Shown here piece after piece: positions 1 through 8,671 of a stretch of 64,000 nt of DNA (position 1 is the first letter of the stretch; every line of letters begins with the position of its first letter). Both the position numbers and the translations under genes were made by a program. The DNA lies in assembly GCF_001514205.1 (NCBI RefSeq), contig NZ_KQ948766.1, positions 5,759-69,758 of the forward strand, written 5' to 3'. The notes beneath the pieces are model-generated. The model was not told the DNA's origin. It saw only the letters and a list, made by a program, of their open reading frames with translations, and made no database searches. The stretch comes from Streptomyces griseoruber (GTDB lineage Bacteria > Actinomycetota > Actinomycetes > Streptomycetales > Streptomycetaceae).

Positions 1-189
1 ATGGCGGACAACGCGCGGGTGTCTTGGATCGAGCAGAGCGAACCGTGGGACCTGGAGTCGCAGCTCATCTCCCAACTCGATCTTCCGCTGAACCTCGACC
101 AGAACCGCCACAACGCGTTTCACAGTCGCTTGAAGGAGCTACGGGCCCAAGCGCGTAGACGAGCAAGGGAGTTGCCTATCAGCTCGTAG
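1..189 (+). CDS. C-terminal fragment, GIY-YIG-nuclease-like protein (5' truncated by window edge)
   Basis: The reading frame is open from base 1 and ends at TAG 187-189, giving 62 residues. The segment with LPLNLDQNRHNAF followed by a basic RAQARRRAREL helix resembles the C-terminal end of actinobacterial GIY-YIG nuclease-family proteins. The catalytic domain would lie outside the window. The ATG at base 1 may be an internal Met rather than the start. The family call rests on this short tail only and is tentative. Confidence 0.45.
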   Translation: MADNARVSWIEQSEPWDLESQLISQLDLPLNLDQNRHNAFHSRLKELRAQARRRARELPISS

Positions 190-520
190 GCCCACAGCTG
201 GGCGACGGGCCGATCTCTGCGCCGTCCCTGGGCCGTCCGAGGTCGCTCAACGTTCGGAACAGGCGAAGCCGTCGTGTACCGACTCTGCGCAGTGTGCCGT
301 TCCGGCCGGCGCACGTCTTTCTCGGACGGGGCGACAGCGAGACACGGGTGGATTTGTAGCGGCCCGCCGAGTGTCGCAAGGCGTCGGCGAACGCACCACA
401 GACGCAGCAGATATGGCGGAGAGCAGCGGGGATCCACGGTGAAAGCCGACGGCACCGGCGAGGGTGCAGGTCAGCCGTCAACACAGGTCAGCGCCCCCAC
501 ACACACATACAAAATGCCCG

Positions 521-568
521 CAGCTTCCCAAGCCGAGAGCGCGAGTTCGATTCTCGTCACCCGCTCCA
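521..568 (+). repeat. 3' half of tRNA-Gly(CCC): probable att site or integration scar
   Basis: The anticodon loop TTCCCAA is followed by a T-arm GCGAGTTCGATTCTCGT (stem GCGAG/CTCGT around TTCGATT), then acceptor strand CACCCGC, discriminator T and encoded CCA. This is what the 3' half of a Gly(CCC) tRNA looks like. The anticodon stem is imperfect (GCAGC against GCCGA). No D-arm or 5' acceptor strand precedes it, so it is not a working tRNA gene. Site-specific integrases of actinomycete mobile elements commonly duplicate tRNA 3' ends, so this is most likely an attL/attR remnant. No integrase is visible in the window. Confidence 0.75.
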
Positions 569-1058
569 TGGGGAAGCCCCAGGTCGACGACCCGAGGGTT
601 CGTTGCCGTCTGAACCGGTGGGCGAGGCGTCCGCCCTGCCTCGGGCCCGGCCGTCACGTCCCGTTGCCGCTTGTCGTCGGAGTGCCGATGGGGCAGCGCT
701 GCCCTCTCGGAGGACTGACCGGCGCGCACCGCCGTGTCCTTGGGGAGGGCAGCGGACCGGATGCCTGTGGACGAACCACGTGAACGGCGCCGTGCGGGAC
801 CGGAGCGTTTGCGGCCACGGCGGCTTCGGCCGCACCACCGAGACGGCCGTCGCCCCGGCCTTCGGCCCGAGGACGATGAAGCTCTTCGTGGACGTGGACA
901 TCGATCAGATGATCTTCCGTACGACCAGCGGGAGCATCCGCGACGAGTAGCGCGGCCACGCCGGCCGAGACTGGGCGGGCCGTCCGCAAGTGGCTTTGGC
1001 GCATGGGGAGTTCGCGACGGCAGCACATGCTGACCCCGGCTATGCTGCCATCTTGTCA

Positions 1059-1092
1059 TGTCCGCCACTATTAGCGGACAGACTCGTACAAT
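1059..1092 (+). promoter_or_regulatory. Inverted repeat and -10-like box upstream of the secreted I36-like gene
   Basis: TGTCCGC (1059-1065) and GCGGACA (1074-1080) form a perfect 7-bp inverted repeat with an 8-base spacer. A TACAAT box lies at 1087-1092, 22 bases before the ATG at 1115. The arrangement suggests an operator overlapping the promoter. No binding protein is identified. Confidence 0.45.
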
Positions 1093-1114
1093 TTGCCGAG
1101 TTCTTGGAGGTTCG

Positions 1115-1492
1115 ATGAAGTCCGTCATCCAGAAGGTCGCCGGCTTCGCAGGGGTGAGCGTGGCCGTCGCGGCCATGTCCGTGACCGGCGCATCCGCAGC
1201 CCACGCGGAGTCCCCTACCCAGGGCTGTCCGTACCCCTATGTCTGCTTCTACGTGGACAACGACGCCTTGCTCGCGGGCACGCCGATCTCGAAGTACAAG
1301 GACGTCACCAGTTCCTATCAGACGGTCACGCCCCGGCCGCACTACGGGGTCCTGAACACCCGGAATGACGACGTGGTGTATCTGCGGCTCCAGAGCGGGG
1401 GCTCGATCTGCCTTTCGCCGAACAGCCAAACCGTGTTCGCCAACGCCTACGTCGTCACCGGAATAAGAATCTCCAGCAGCTCGACGTGCTGA
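1115..1492 (+). CDS. Small secreted protein, peptidase inhibitor I36-like
   Basis: A 125-residue protein with a classical signal peptide: basic MKSVIQK, hydrophobic core, and a likely signal peptidase site after SAAHA near residue 29. The mature part begins with CPYPYVCFYVDND, the Cys-spaced pattern seen in the peptidase inhibitor I36 / streptomycete beta/gamma-crystallin-like family. It has further Cys residues in ICLSP and at the C-terminus. The start at 1115 is chosen because GGAGG lies at 1106-1110; an upstream ATG at 1058 has no good ribosome site and would bury the signal peptide. The function as an extracellular inhibitor or structural protein is inferred from family resemblance. Confidence 0.7.
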   Translation: MKSVIQKVAGFAGVSVAVAAMSVTGASAAHAESPTQGCPYPYVCFYVDNDALLAGTPISKYKDVTSSYQTVTPRPHYGVLNTRNDDVVYLRLQSGGSICLSPNSQTVFANAYVVTGIRISSSSTC

Positions 1493-1582
1493 ATCCGCTG
1501 GAACGGCCGAGGTGTGCGTGATCGCGCCCGCCGCCGGGCGACGGGCAGGGCCGCGTCGTTCTCGCGGTTGCGTCCGGCTTGC

Positions 1583-1690
1583 TCACGTGATGCCCGGAGG
1601 GGTGAGCAAGTAGGAGGGTTTGCCGCCGTGGTGGCGGAGGCCCGCGGCGATGCCGGTGCGGCCGGCGAGCCGGAGTGTGCCGATGACCAT
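1583..1690 (-). pseudogene. Possible transposase C-terminal remnant
   Basis: A 35-residue frame reads IGTLRLAGRTGIAAGLRHH and ends shortly after with PPGIT. The pattern resembles C-terminal tails of some streptomycete transposases, but the upstream frame is closed by stops, so only a stub would remain. It lies between the tRNA scar and another gene fragment, which fits a decayed mobile-element region. The family assignment is weak. Confidence 0.25.
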
Positions 1691-2014
1691 GCCTCGGGGC
1701 GGCCATCACCCGGGACGCGGTGCCGCTTCTCACGCGGTCCATGGACTCGTCCCGCCTGATCCGGCACGTGCAGGGTCCGTGACCCGCCGCATTCCGGTTG
1801 CCAAGGGGCCTACGAAGCCCTGTGCGCAGGTTCCGCATCCTGCCGGGGGCACCCGTCATGAGGTGCCCAAAGACCCCGCCATCAGTGGAAACGCCGAGGG
1901 TGGGGTCTCGTGTGTGTAGGTGCGTGCCGCGCGGCGCTGCGGGCGTCTCCACGGGATCCGTCGTGTGGCGGCAGCTCTCGGACAGCCCATCCATGCGACT
2001 CGTACCGGTGAGAA

Positions 2015-2290
2015 GTTGCCCAGGTCGGGATCGTCGAGCTCAGGGCCGCTGCGGCGGTTGGGATCGGTGTCCAGCACTTCAGTGCGGAAGTAGTGCTGTA
2101 CGACGGTGACCTTCCCGCCCGGCTCGGTCAAGGTCAGGGACTCGGTCGCAGGGCCGATCGTGGCACCGGTCTCTTCCATCACTTCGCGGCGTAGAGCCGC
2201 CTCAAGGTCGGCGTTCTCGGCCTCGACGCCGCCGACGACGGTCGTGTAGTCGGGGGTGGTGCCCGGCCAGCCCGGCGAAGAGGCCCGGAC
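2015..2290 (-). pseudogene. Truncated Nudix hydrolase fragment
   Basis: On the minus strand the frame reads DYTTVVGGVEAENADLEAAL then RREVMEETGATIGP. This carries the Nudix-box signature (G-x5-E-x7-REVxEET-G) with a following beta-strand region (GGKVTVVQHYFRTEV). The N-terminal part lacks a credible start. After the peptide DLGNFSPVR, near base 2015, the frame runs on to a stop near 1856 without resembling the family. It is unrelated in sequence to the intact Nudix gene beginning at 2406 on the other strand. I read it as a broken gene. Confidence 0.5.
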
Positions 2291-2405
2291 CGCACGGACC
2301 GGATCGGGGAACGGCCGAGCCCGGCGGGCCCGCTGCCCCGCTGTTCGTCCGGCTCGGTGCGCGGAGCGTGCTGACGCGGGGGATGGCCTTCGCTACGGTC
2401 CCGTC

Positions 2406-2813
2406 ATGGCGCATGGCGACGGCGTGCCGGAGAAGGTGGCGTGGGTCCTGGTTCGGGACGGCCTGGTGTTGGTGACACGTAGTCACGGCAGGGATCGCTT
2501 CTACTTCCCCGGTGGTCGTCGTGAGCCGGGCGAGTCCGACAGCGAGACCCTCGTGCGGGAGATCGACGAGGAACTGCGGGCGGCGATCGAGCCCGGTTCC
2601 ATGGTGCACTTCGGCGCGTTCGAGATCGGCGAGGGCCATCCGGAGCACGGCCCCTTCCGGATGATCTGTTACACCGCCGATCACCGCGGTGAGCTGACCC
2701 CGTCGCGGGAGATCGCCGAGAAGGCGTGGTTCCGCCATGCCGATCGGGACCGGGTCTCGGCCATCGACGAGATGGTCTTCGACGCGCTTCACGAGGCCGG
2801 GCGGCTTTCCTGA
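2406..2813 (+). CDS. Nudix hydrolase
   Basis: A 135-residue protein with the Nudix box GGRREPGESDSETLVREID followed by EEL, which supplies the REx2EE metal-binding glutamates at about residues 38-60. It opens with strands WVLVRDGLVLVTRSHGRDRF typical of the fold. Family members cleave nucleoside diphosphates linked to other groups using Mg2+; the substrate cannot be predicted. The start at ATG 2406 gives the normal length for a minimal Nudix domain. It stands alone, next to a degenerate region. Confidence 0.85.
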   Translation: MAHGDGVPEKVAWVLVRDGLVLVTRSHGRDRFYFPGGRREPGESDSETLVREIDEELRAAIEPGSMVHFGAFEIGEGHPEHGPFRMICYTADHRGELTPSREIAEKAWFRHADRDRVSAIDEMVFDALHEAGRLS

Positions 2814-2900
2814 TCCCGTGACCGCTGTGCGGCGGCGGAGTAGAGCAACCTCGGTGGCAAAGCCCCGCCCTCGGCAGGCTCGCGTGTCTACGATCGCCCG

Positions 2901-3362
2901 GTGAGCTACGACATCCACTTCTTGAGGCGACGTGACGGGCAGTCCTGGGACGAGGTCCTGGAGGCGATGGAGGATGCGGCGGCCGAGGGCGGCGAGGCGA
3001 TGTCCGTCCGTGTTCTCGAAGCCTGGGATCGCACAGTGCCGCAGGCTCGGACCCTGCTGGGCGCAGTGGAGATCACGGCGGACGGGCAGGAGTCGAGGGA
3101 GTTGAGTGACTCTGGCACCGGCATCGATCTGTCCGTGTTCGGTGACGAGGTGAGTATCAGCGTGCCCTACTGGCATGCCGGGGACGATGCCGCGGCGGTG
3201 GTCGGGAAGGTGCTCGCTCTTGCTGCCGTCGTCGAGAAGGAGACCGGGCTGACTGCCTACGATCCCCAGGTGGAGCGTCCGCTCATGGAGACACCGCCCC
3301 AGGGCGTGGTCGGACTGATGTCGCGGATCACCGAGGATCTGCGCGGCCGCTACGGCGGTTGA
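2901..3362 (+). CDS. Hypothetical protein of 153 residues
   Basis: A GTG start at 2901 yields a protein opening SYDIHFLRRRDGQSWDEVLE. It is acidic, with no membrane segment or signal peptide, and has regular alternating strand/helix patterns. N-terminal YDIHF/YDIYF motifs occur in small uncharacterised streptomycete proteins. Codon use with strong third-position GC supports a real gene. No function can be assigned. Confidence 0.7.
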   Translation: MSYDIHFLRRRDGQSWDEVLEAMEDAAAEGGEAMSVRVLEAWDRTVPQARTLLGAVEITADGQESRELSDSGTGIDLSVFGDEVSISVPYWHAGDDAAAVVGKVLALAAVVEKETGLTAYDPQVERPLMETPPQGVVGLMSRITEDLRGRYGG

Positions 3363-3386
3363 TCACCGGCGGCGGCGGTTGTGGTG

Positions 3387-4121
3387 TCAGGCCGCGCCCG
3401 TCCACGCGTCCGGGCGGGGCGACAGTATCGCGGAGACCACCGCTCGGGACGAGGTCGCTGCATCGGCCACGAAGCGCAGGCGGCCGATGTCGAGGCGTCG
3501 TAGTGCTGGACCGTGGTCGGCGGCGACGGCGAGGGAGACCGTGGGCAGGAGGAGTTGCCACAGGGCCATCAGCGGGCGGCGTATCGGGCGGGGCAGCTCG
3601 GTCAGGGAGGCGTGCAGTCGTTCGCAGTGGAACGGGACGTGGCGCTGTTCGTCGGACAGGATCCGGCCTGCCACGTCGGAGGTGAGAGGGTCGTTCGTGC
3701 CCTCGCGCAGGGCGCGGTAGTAGCGCAGTGCCACCACTTCGGCGACCGTCAGCACCAGCAGTTCCCTGCGCAGGCCCATGAGTCGCCGCAGTCGGACGAA
3801 GGCCGTGTCGCTCCAGTGGGTCGCCAGCGTCGGTCTGCCGCCGGCTGCCAACAGGGGAGCCAGCAGGCGGGCGTGGTTCCGTTCCTCGGTGACGAAGAGG
3901 CGGACTGCCGGTCCGTAGTCGGTGTCGCCGGCCTCGTCCGCTTTGGCGAGCAGGCCGGCGCCGTCACCGTTCTCGCCGACCTGGAAGCGCTGGATGCCGG
4001 CCCACACCGCCGGATGCAGCGTGGCGCTCCGCGCCCAGTCCGGGTCGCCCTGGGCGTGCCTGCGCTCGCGCTCCTCCTCGAATCGCCTTGTCCACTTGGC
4101 GCAGTCGCCGCCCCTGTGCAC
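3387..4121 (-). CDS. Ferritin-like diiron-fold protein
   Basis: A 244-residue helical protein with ferritin-like metal-ligand motifs: FVTEERNHARLL (ExxH), EVVALRYYRAL (second carboxylate helix) and LSDEQRHVPFH (ExxH). These suggest a non-haem diiron site in a four-helix bundle. The GTG at 4121 is preferred because GGGGAG lies just upstream, and longer versions add low-complexity residues. The substrate is unknown; relatives include hydroxylase/oxygenase-like and demethoxyubiquinone-hydroxylase-like proteins. It is followed upstream on the same strand by another uncharacterised gene (start 4979), about 100 bases away. Confidence 0.65.
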   Translation of the reverse strand: MHRGGDCAKWTRRFEEERERRHAQGDPDWARSATLHPAVWAGIQRFQVGENGDGAGLLAKADEAGDTDYGPAVRLFVTEERNHARLLAPLLAAGGRPTLATHWSDTAFVRLRRLMGLRRELLVLTVAEVVALRYYRALREGTNDPLTSDVAGRILSDEQRHVPFHCERLHASLTELPRPIRRPLMALWQLLLPTVSLAVAADHGPALRRLDIGRLRFVADAATSSRAVVSAILSPRPDAWTGAA

Positions 4122-4220
4122 CCCGTCTCCCCTCTCCGGGGAACAGTCACCTTGCCCCCGGAGAGGGACGACGCCGACGAACGGCAGACCGTTCCCCTGA
4201 GGCCCGCCGCCGCCCACAGG

Positions 4221-4979
4221 TCAGTAGCGGTGGCCGGGCCAGTGCGGATCCGTCCAGCGGTCCTCGTCGGTGAGTCCGAGCAGCCGTATGCGGTGCTGGA
4301 GATCGACCGGCGCGCCCGATGCCCGCAGTCGCGTCGCGGCGTGGCCCAGCAGCCAGGCGACCAGGTCGGCGCGGAGTTCCTCCTCGTCGTGCTCGTGCCA
4401 GCCCACCCTCCACGGCAGGCTGTCTCCCAGGAGCTCGTACTCCCATTTCTCTGCCGCCTCGGCGAGGCGTCGGTCGCTGAGGTGTCCGGTCTGCTCTTCC
4501 CAGTCGGCGAGCCAGGGGCCGAGCGTTCCGGACGCCTCGGCGCACAGGACGAAGACCTGGTGCGCCGGGACGGCCGCTTCCGGATCCGTGAGGCTCTGCA
4601 CCCACCAGGCGTGCAGGAACTCCCGTACCGCGTCGGCCTGTTCGGCGGGCCATTGTGGCCAGCGGGCCCGGGCGAAGGAGTCGCCCGCCTCCTCCAGTCC
4701 GTAGGTGTGGTCCGTACGGCCGGTGACCAGGGATGTGGCGAACTGCGGGAGGATGCGGCGCAGCACGGCCGCGTGATCGGTCCAGTCGATGGCCTGCCAG
4801 GTCCGGCGCAGCAGGTCCGGCTCCAGTTCCACATCCGGCGTTTTCAGGAGGGAGAGTTCTTCCGGACCTCCCCAGTGGCATTCGCAGTTGTGCTCGTCCG
4901 GGTGTGCGGTCATGCCGTGGAAGGTGACGGAGAGGTTCTCCAGGGCGGCGGTGAGGCGGCCGTGGGCGGCGGGATGCAT
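4221..4979 (-). CDS. Hypothetical protein of 252 residues
   Basis: It starts at ATG 4979 (MHPAAHGRLTAALENLSVTF). It is Trp- and acid-rich, without signal peptide or membrane helices, and contains an HNCECHWGG stretch whose two Cys and flanking His could bind metal. I do not recognise the family. It is on the same strand as, and upstream of, the ferritin-like gene, so co-transcription is plausible. It lies just outside the exporter genes that open the anthracycline cluster. Confidence 0.6.
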   Translation of the reverse strand: MHPAAHGRLTAALENLSVTFHGMTAHPDEHNCECHWGGPEELSLLKTPDVELEPDLLRRTWQAIDWTDHAAVLRRILPQFATSLVTGRTDHTYGLEEAGDSFARARWPQWPAEQADAVREFLHAWWVQSLTDPEAAVPAHQVFVLCAEASGTLGPWLADWEEQTGHLSDRRLAEAAEKWEYELLGDSLPWRVGWHEHDEEELRADLVAWLLGHAATRLRASGAPVDLQHRIRLLGLTDEDRWTDPHWPGHRY

Positions 4980-5093
4980 GAGGTGCCCAGCCTTCGAGGA
5001 CTCCGGAGGGCTTCCGCCGGCCGAAGATCGACATCGTACACGGCGGGGCGGAACGCGGAACGCGGAAGCGGCGGCTCCGGGAAAGGGAAGGGG

Positions 5094-5156
5094 GAGCCAC
5101 GGCAGCTCGGGGACGGCCGACGGGGGGGACAACCGAAGCGCCGGCTGCCGTGGCTC
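5094..5156 (-). terminator. Long inverted repeat downstream of drrB, possible terminator
   Basis: GAGCCACGGCAG (5094-5105) pairs perfectly with CTGCCGTGGCTC (5145-5156) across a 39-base loop. It lies 21 bases past the end of drrB, between two same-strand genes. The long loop makes it weaker evidence than the compact hairpins elsewhere in the window. Confidence 0.4.
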
Positions 5157-5176
5157 GTTCGGGGGGGGGGGTGGGG

Positions 5177-6027
5177 TCAGGTGCGGCTCTTGGCCCGGTA
5201 GAGGTACATCGTCAGCGGGGCGAAGATGGCCGTGATGACCGCGCAGGCCAGCAGGACCCAGCCGATGTCGGAGCCGTTGGCGTCGCCGTGGATCAGGCCG
5301 CGTACGGCGGTGGCCGCGTTGCTGACCGGGTTGGCCTTGACGATCGCCTCCATCCAGCCGGGCATGGTCTCGGGCTCGACGAAGATGTTGCTCGTGAAGA
5401 CCAGCGGGAACATGACGAGCATGCTGGAGCCGGACACCGTCTCGGGTGCCTTGGCGACCACGCCCAGGGCGGCGAAGATCCAGCTCACGCTCACCGCGAA
5501 GACCAGCAGCAGGAGCATCGCGGCCAGGACGCCGCCCACTCCGCCGTCGGGGCGGAAGCCGAGTGCCAGGCCGACGGCCATCGTGGTGCACAGCGCCAGC
5601 ACGTAGCGGACGATGTCGCCCAGGAGGCTGCCCACGATGGTGGCCGGCTGCCAGAACGGCAGGGTGCGGAAGCGGTCGTAGATGCCCCGGGTGATGTCCA
5701 TGTTGAGCGCGGTTCCGGTGTAGACCGTCGGCATCACGACGGTCTGCACCAGGACGCCCGGCAGGAAGTACTGGAGGTACTCCTTGGTCGATCCGGCGAA
5801 CGCGCCGCCGAAGAGATAGGTGAAGGTGAGCAGGAAGATGATGGGCATGAGGGTGACGTCGAACAGGACGGCCACGCCGTAGTGCTTCATCTTGCGCATC
5901 GTCCGCCAGGCCGAGACCCGTACGGCGGTCAGCGGGTTGGGGCGGGAGGGGCGGATCTGACTGGTGAGGGCCTTGCGCAGGGCGTCGGCGGGGACGCCCG
6001 CGGTGGCCGTGGTCTCGGATGTGACGG

Positions 6028-6031
<4 letters not shown>
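5177..6031 (-). CDS. drrB: ABC-2 type permease, DrrB-like
   Basis: A 284-residue inner-membrane protein with about six hydrophobic helices (for example [20 protein letters not shown] and the [20 protein letters not shown] region) and the ABC-2 permease signature around [13 protein letters not shown]. It is the membrane half of a daunorubicin-resistance-type exporter and pairs with the ATPase encoded just upstream, with a 4-base ATGA overlap (6028-6031). It is expected to export the finished anthracycline. It is transcribed away from the PadR gene, from an operator-bearing promoter at 7117-7180. Confidence 0.9.
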
Positions 6032-7008
<977 letters not shown>

Positions 7009-7116
7009 TCTGTGACTCCTTGGTCCTGATGCGCCGCGAGGGGCTGTGCGCCATGACTGGCGTACCGGGAGGGCCCCGAGGACGAGCGGGAGGGAAAGAA
7101 CGGCACTCCGGTTCAG

Positions 7117-7180
7117 TAATCAAATTTGACCACTAGCCTCAAGCTAGGGCACGGGAGGCCCACTATGCAAGTTTGATTAG
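7117..7180 (-). promoter_or_regulatory. drrAB promoter flanked by two TCAAATTTGA-type operators
   Basis: On the minus strand TTGCAT (7170-7165) and TAGCTT (7146-7141) are separated by exactly 18 bases and look like -35 and -10 boxes. Upstream, overlapping the -35, is TAATCAAACTTG; downstream, near the expected start point, is the operator TAATCAAATTTG in inverted orientation with palindromic core TCAAATTTGA (7120-7129). The same layout occurs at 12570-12630. The neighbouring divergent PadR gene (7209-7808, same strand but downstream of the site on the plus side) is the obvious candidate regulator. Confidence 0.7.
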
Positions 7181-7208
7181 TGAGGTACTCGAAGTCCCGT
7201 CCGCTCGG

Positions 7209-7808
7209 CTACGGCTCGACCGGGGTCCGCCAGGCTCCCGGCATCCCGAAGGCTTCCTCGTGCTCTCCCGCCATCTCGTACTCCCCGGACGTCAGCCGTT
7301 CCAGCAGCTCACGGGTCCACTCCACGCCCAGGTCGACGTACCGCGTCCGCATCGTCCACAGCTCACCCAGGTGCGGTGGCGGCTTCCCGGCCTCGGCCGC
7401 CTCGGGATCCTTGCGCAGCACCGCGCCCTGCCCCTCCAGGACGGCCAGCCGGGTGGAGAGCGCGCAGACCGCGCGGTCACGGGTGAGCGCGGGCATCAGG
7501 GCGAGGCCGGCGCTGAGCATGTCGTCGCGGTGCTCGGGCCGTTCCAGGGCCTCGACGAGCAGCCGGAAGAACTCCTTCTCCCCCTCGGGCATCACGCTGT
7601 AGTCCACCCGCCCCGGCCAGTCCGCGATCTCGGTGGCCGCCAGCAGGCCGCTCTTGGCCAGCTGGCGCAGGGCATGGTAGATCGAACCGGGTTTGACGTT
7701 GGCCCAGTCGTCGATCCCCCAGGACAGCAGCTCGGCCCGGACCCGGTAGCCGTGCGCCCTGCCGAAGCCGCGGACCACCCCGAGGACCAAGAGCTTCGTC
7801 GCCGTCAT
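7209..7808 (-). CDS. PadR-family transcriptional regulator
   Basis: A 199-residue protein with the PadR winged helix at the N-terminus: LLVLGVVRGFGRAHGYRVRA, then VKPGSIYHALRQLAKSGLL, the characteristic PGSIY recognition helix. A C-terminal helical region should allow dimerisation. PadR regulators commonly repress adjacent drug exporters and release DNA on binding the drug. It sits immediately upstream of the drrAB promoter, whose paired AT-rich palindromes are probable binding sites. The start is ATG 7808; a GTG two codons earlier is possible. Confidence 0.88.
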   Translation of the reverse strand: MTATKLLVLGVVRGFGRAHGYRVRAELLSWGIDDWANVKPGSIYHALRQLAKSGLLAATEIADWPGRVDYSVMPEGEKEFFRLLVEALERPEHRDDMLSAGLALMPALTRDRAVCALSTRLAVLEGQGAVLRKDPEAAEAGKPPPHLGELWTMRTRYVDLGVEWTRELLERLTSGEYEMAGEHEEAFGMPGAWRTPVEP

Positions 7809-8012
7809 CGTCACCCCGTTCTCTCCGGTGCGGCGATCCGGCCGCCTGCCGCCCGCCTGCGCGTCAGCATAATGAGCGGCCGCGGCGTGGCGGGGGCGCC
7901 GGACGCGGGCCGATCCGGGACACGGCCACCCCGGCCCGAGGATGCGGGACCCACCCGCACCCCCGGGCTCCGCCGGTGGACCGGCACCCCGGCGGGTGAA
8001 CATCCGGGCAGG

Positions 8013-8450
8013 TCAGGCGCTTGCTTCCAGCTCCACCTTCGGCACGTCCGGCAGCTTGCCCAACTGGACGAGCAGGGGGCGCATGTTGATGACGTCCCAG
8101 TGCTCCACGACCTTGGCGTCGGCGAAGCGCAGCTCCTCCACCAGGTGCCAGCTGACGGGCTGTCCGGTCGGCTTCACGCCCATGAACTCGTTCTGGTGGG
8201 TGGCGGTCACCGTGATGCGCAGGGTGACCCGGTCCTCCTCGGCCATGATGCTCTTCACCTCGAGCTGGAGATCGGGGAACGCCTTCAGCCCGGCCTCCAT
8301 GAGCTTGATCATGTCGGCGGAACTCACCTCGGTGTCCTCGGAGTAGTGCACGATGTCCGGCGACCAGTGCTTGATGATCCCGCTCAGGTCCCATCGGTTC
8401 CAGGCGGCGACCATTTCCAGACACAGCGCCTTGCGCTCGGCCAATGACAT
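8013..8450 (-). CDS. SnoaL-fold protein, SnoaL2/AclR-like C-1 hydroxylation component
   Basis: A 145-residue protein of the SnoaL fold: opening helix LCLEMVAAWNRWDLSGIIKHW, then SPDIVHYSED and a C-terminal strand region KVVEHWDVINMRP. It resembles SnoaL2 (nogalamycin) and AclR (S. galilaeus) more than the AknH-type ring cyclases: it lacks the catalytic-cyclase pattern of AknH and has the HYSED segment. SnoaL2 acts with the reductase SnoaW to hydroxylate C-1 of anthracyclines. The divergent neighbour at 8672 is a suitable reductase partner, so a 1-hydroxy aglycone is inferred. Confidence 0.72.
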   Translation of the reverse strand: MSLAERKALCLEMVAAWNRWDLSGIIKHWSPDIVHYSEDTEVSSADMIKLMEAGLKAFPDLQLEVKSIMAEEDRVTLRITVTATHQNEFMGVKPTGQPVSWHLVEELRFADAKVVEHWDVINMRPLLVQLGKLPDVPKVELEASA

Positions 8451-8671
8451 GGCGATTCCTCACAGTCTCGCGGACGATGTCCCGCCAGACTGCCCCCGAC
8501 CCGCATGAGAACGGCTGCAGGATCGCTCCAGTCCTCCTGGAGCGGCGCGGGCGGGTCCGGATCCATCGGGGCTCACGGGGTCCTCTAGCCCGGCACGACA
8601 GCCTTGGCCTCCTGGAATCGCCTCTTCGGCCAAGTGCCGGGGAGCACCGCTTCGTTCGCCGAGGAGGGACC

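Larger units (their letters stand above)
190..1114. other. Gene-poor degenerate stretch (about 0.9 kb) containing a tRNA-Gly scar
   Basis: I see no convincing gene here. The stretch contains the tRNA-Gly 3' copy at 521-568, which is listed separately. A short open frame ends at 950 with the peptide MKLFVDVDIDQMIF, which may be a remnant but matches nothing I recognise. The promoter of the secreted protein gene lies at the right end. The pattern of scar plus decayed frames fits an old integration boundary. Confidence 0.5.
1493..2405. other. Gene-poor stretch with decayed fragments
   Basis: About 0.9 kb without an intact gene. It holds the possible transposase stub (1583-1690) and the Nudix fragment (about 2015-2290), both on the minus strand. 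Apart from these I recognise nothing; the other open frames look like products of high GC. Confidence 0.45.

Noticed and set aside
521..568. A functional tRNA-Gly gene
   Set aside because: The D-arm and 5' acceptor strand are absent and the anticodon stem is mismatched; only the 3' half is present.
3513..5201. A long plus-strand frame of more than 500 codons opposite the ferritin-like and hypothetical genes
   Set aside because: Its codon pattern is that of a frame opposite real genes; it crosses two minus-strand genes with better motifs and has no domain.
8013..8450. Second aklanonic acid methyl ester cyclase
   Set aside because: Its sequence pattern fits SnoaL2/AclR rather than AknH, and a clear AknH-type cyclase is already present at 13565-13999.
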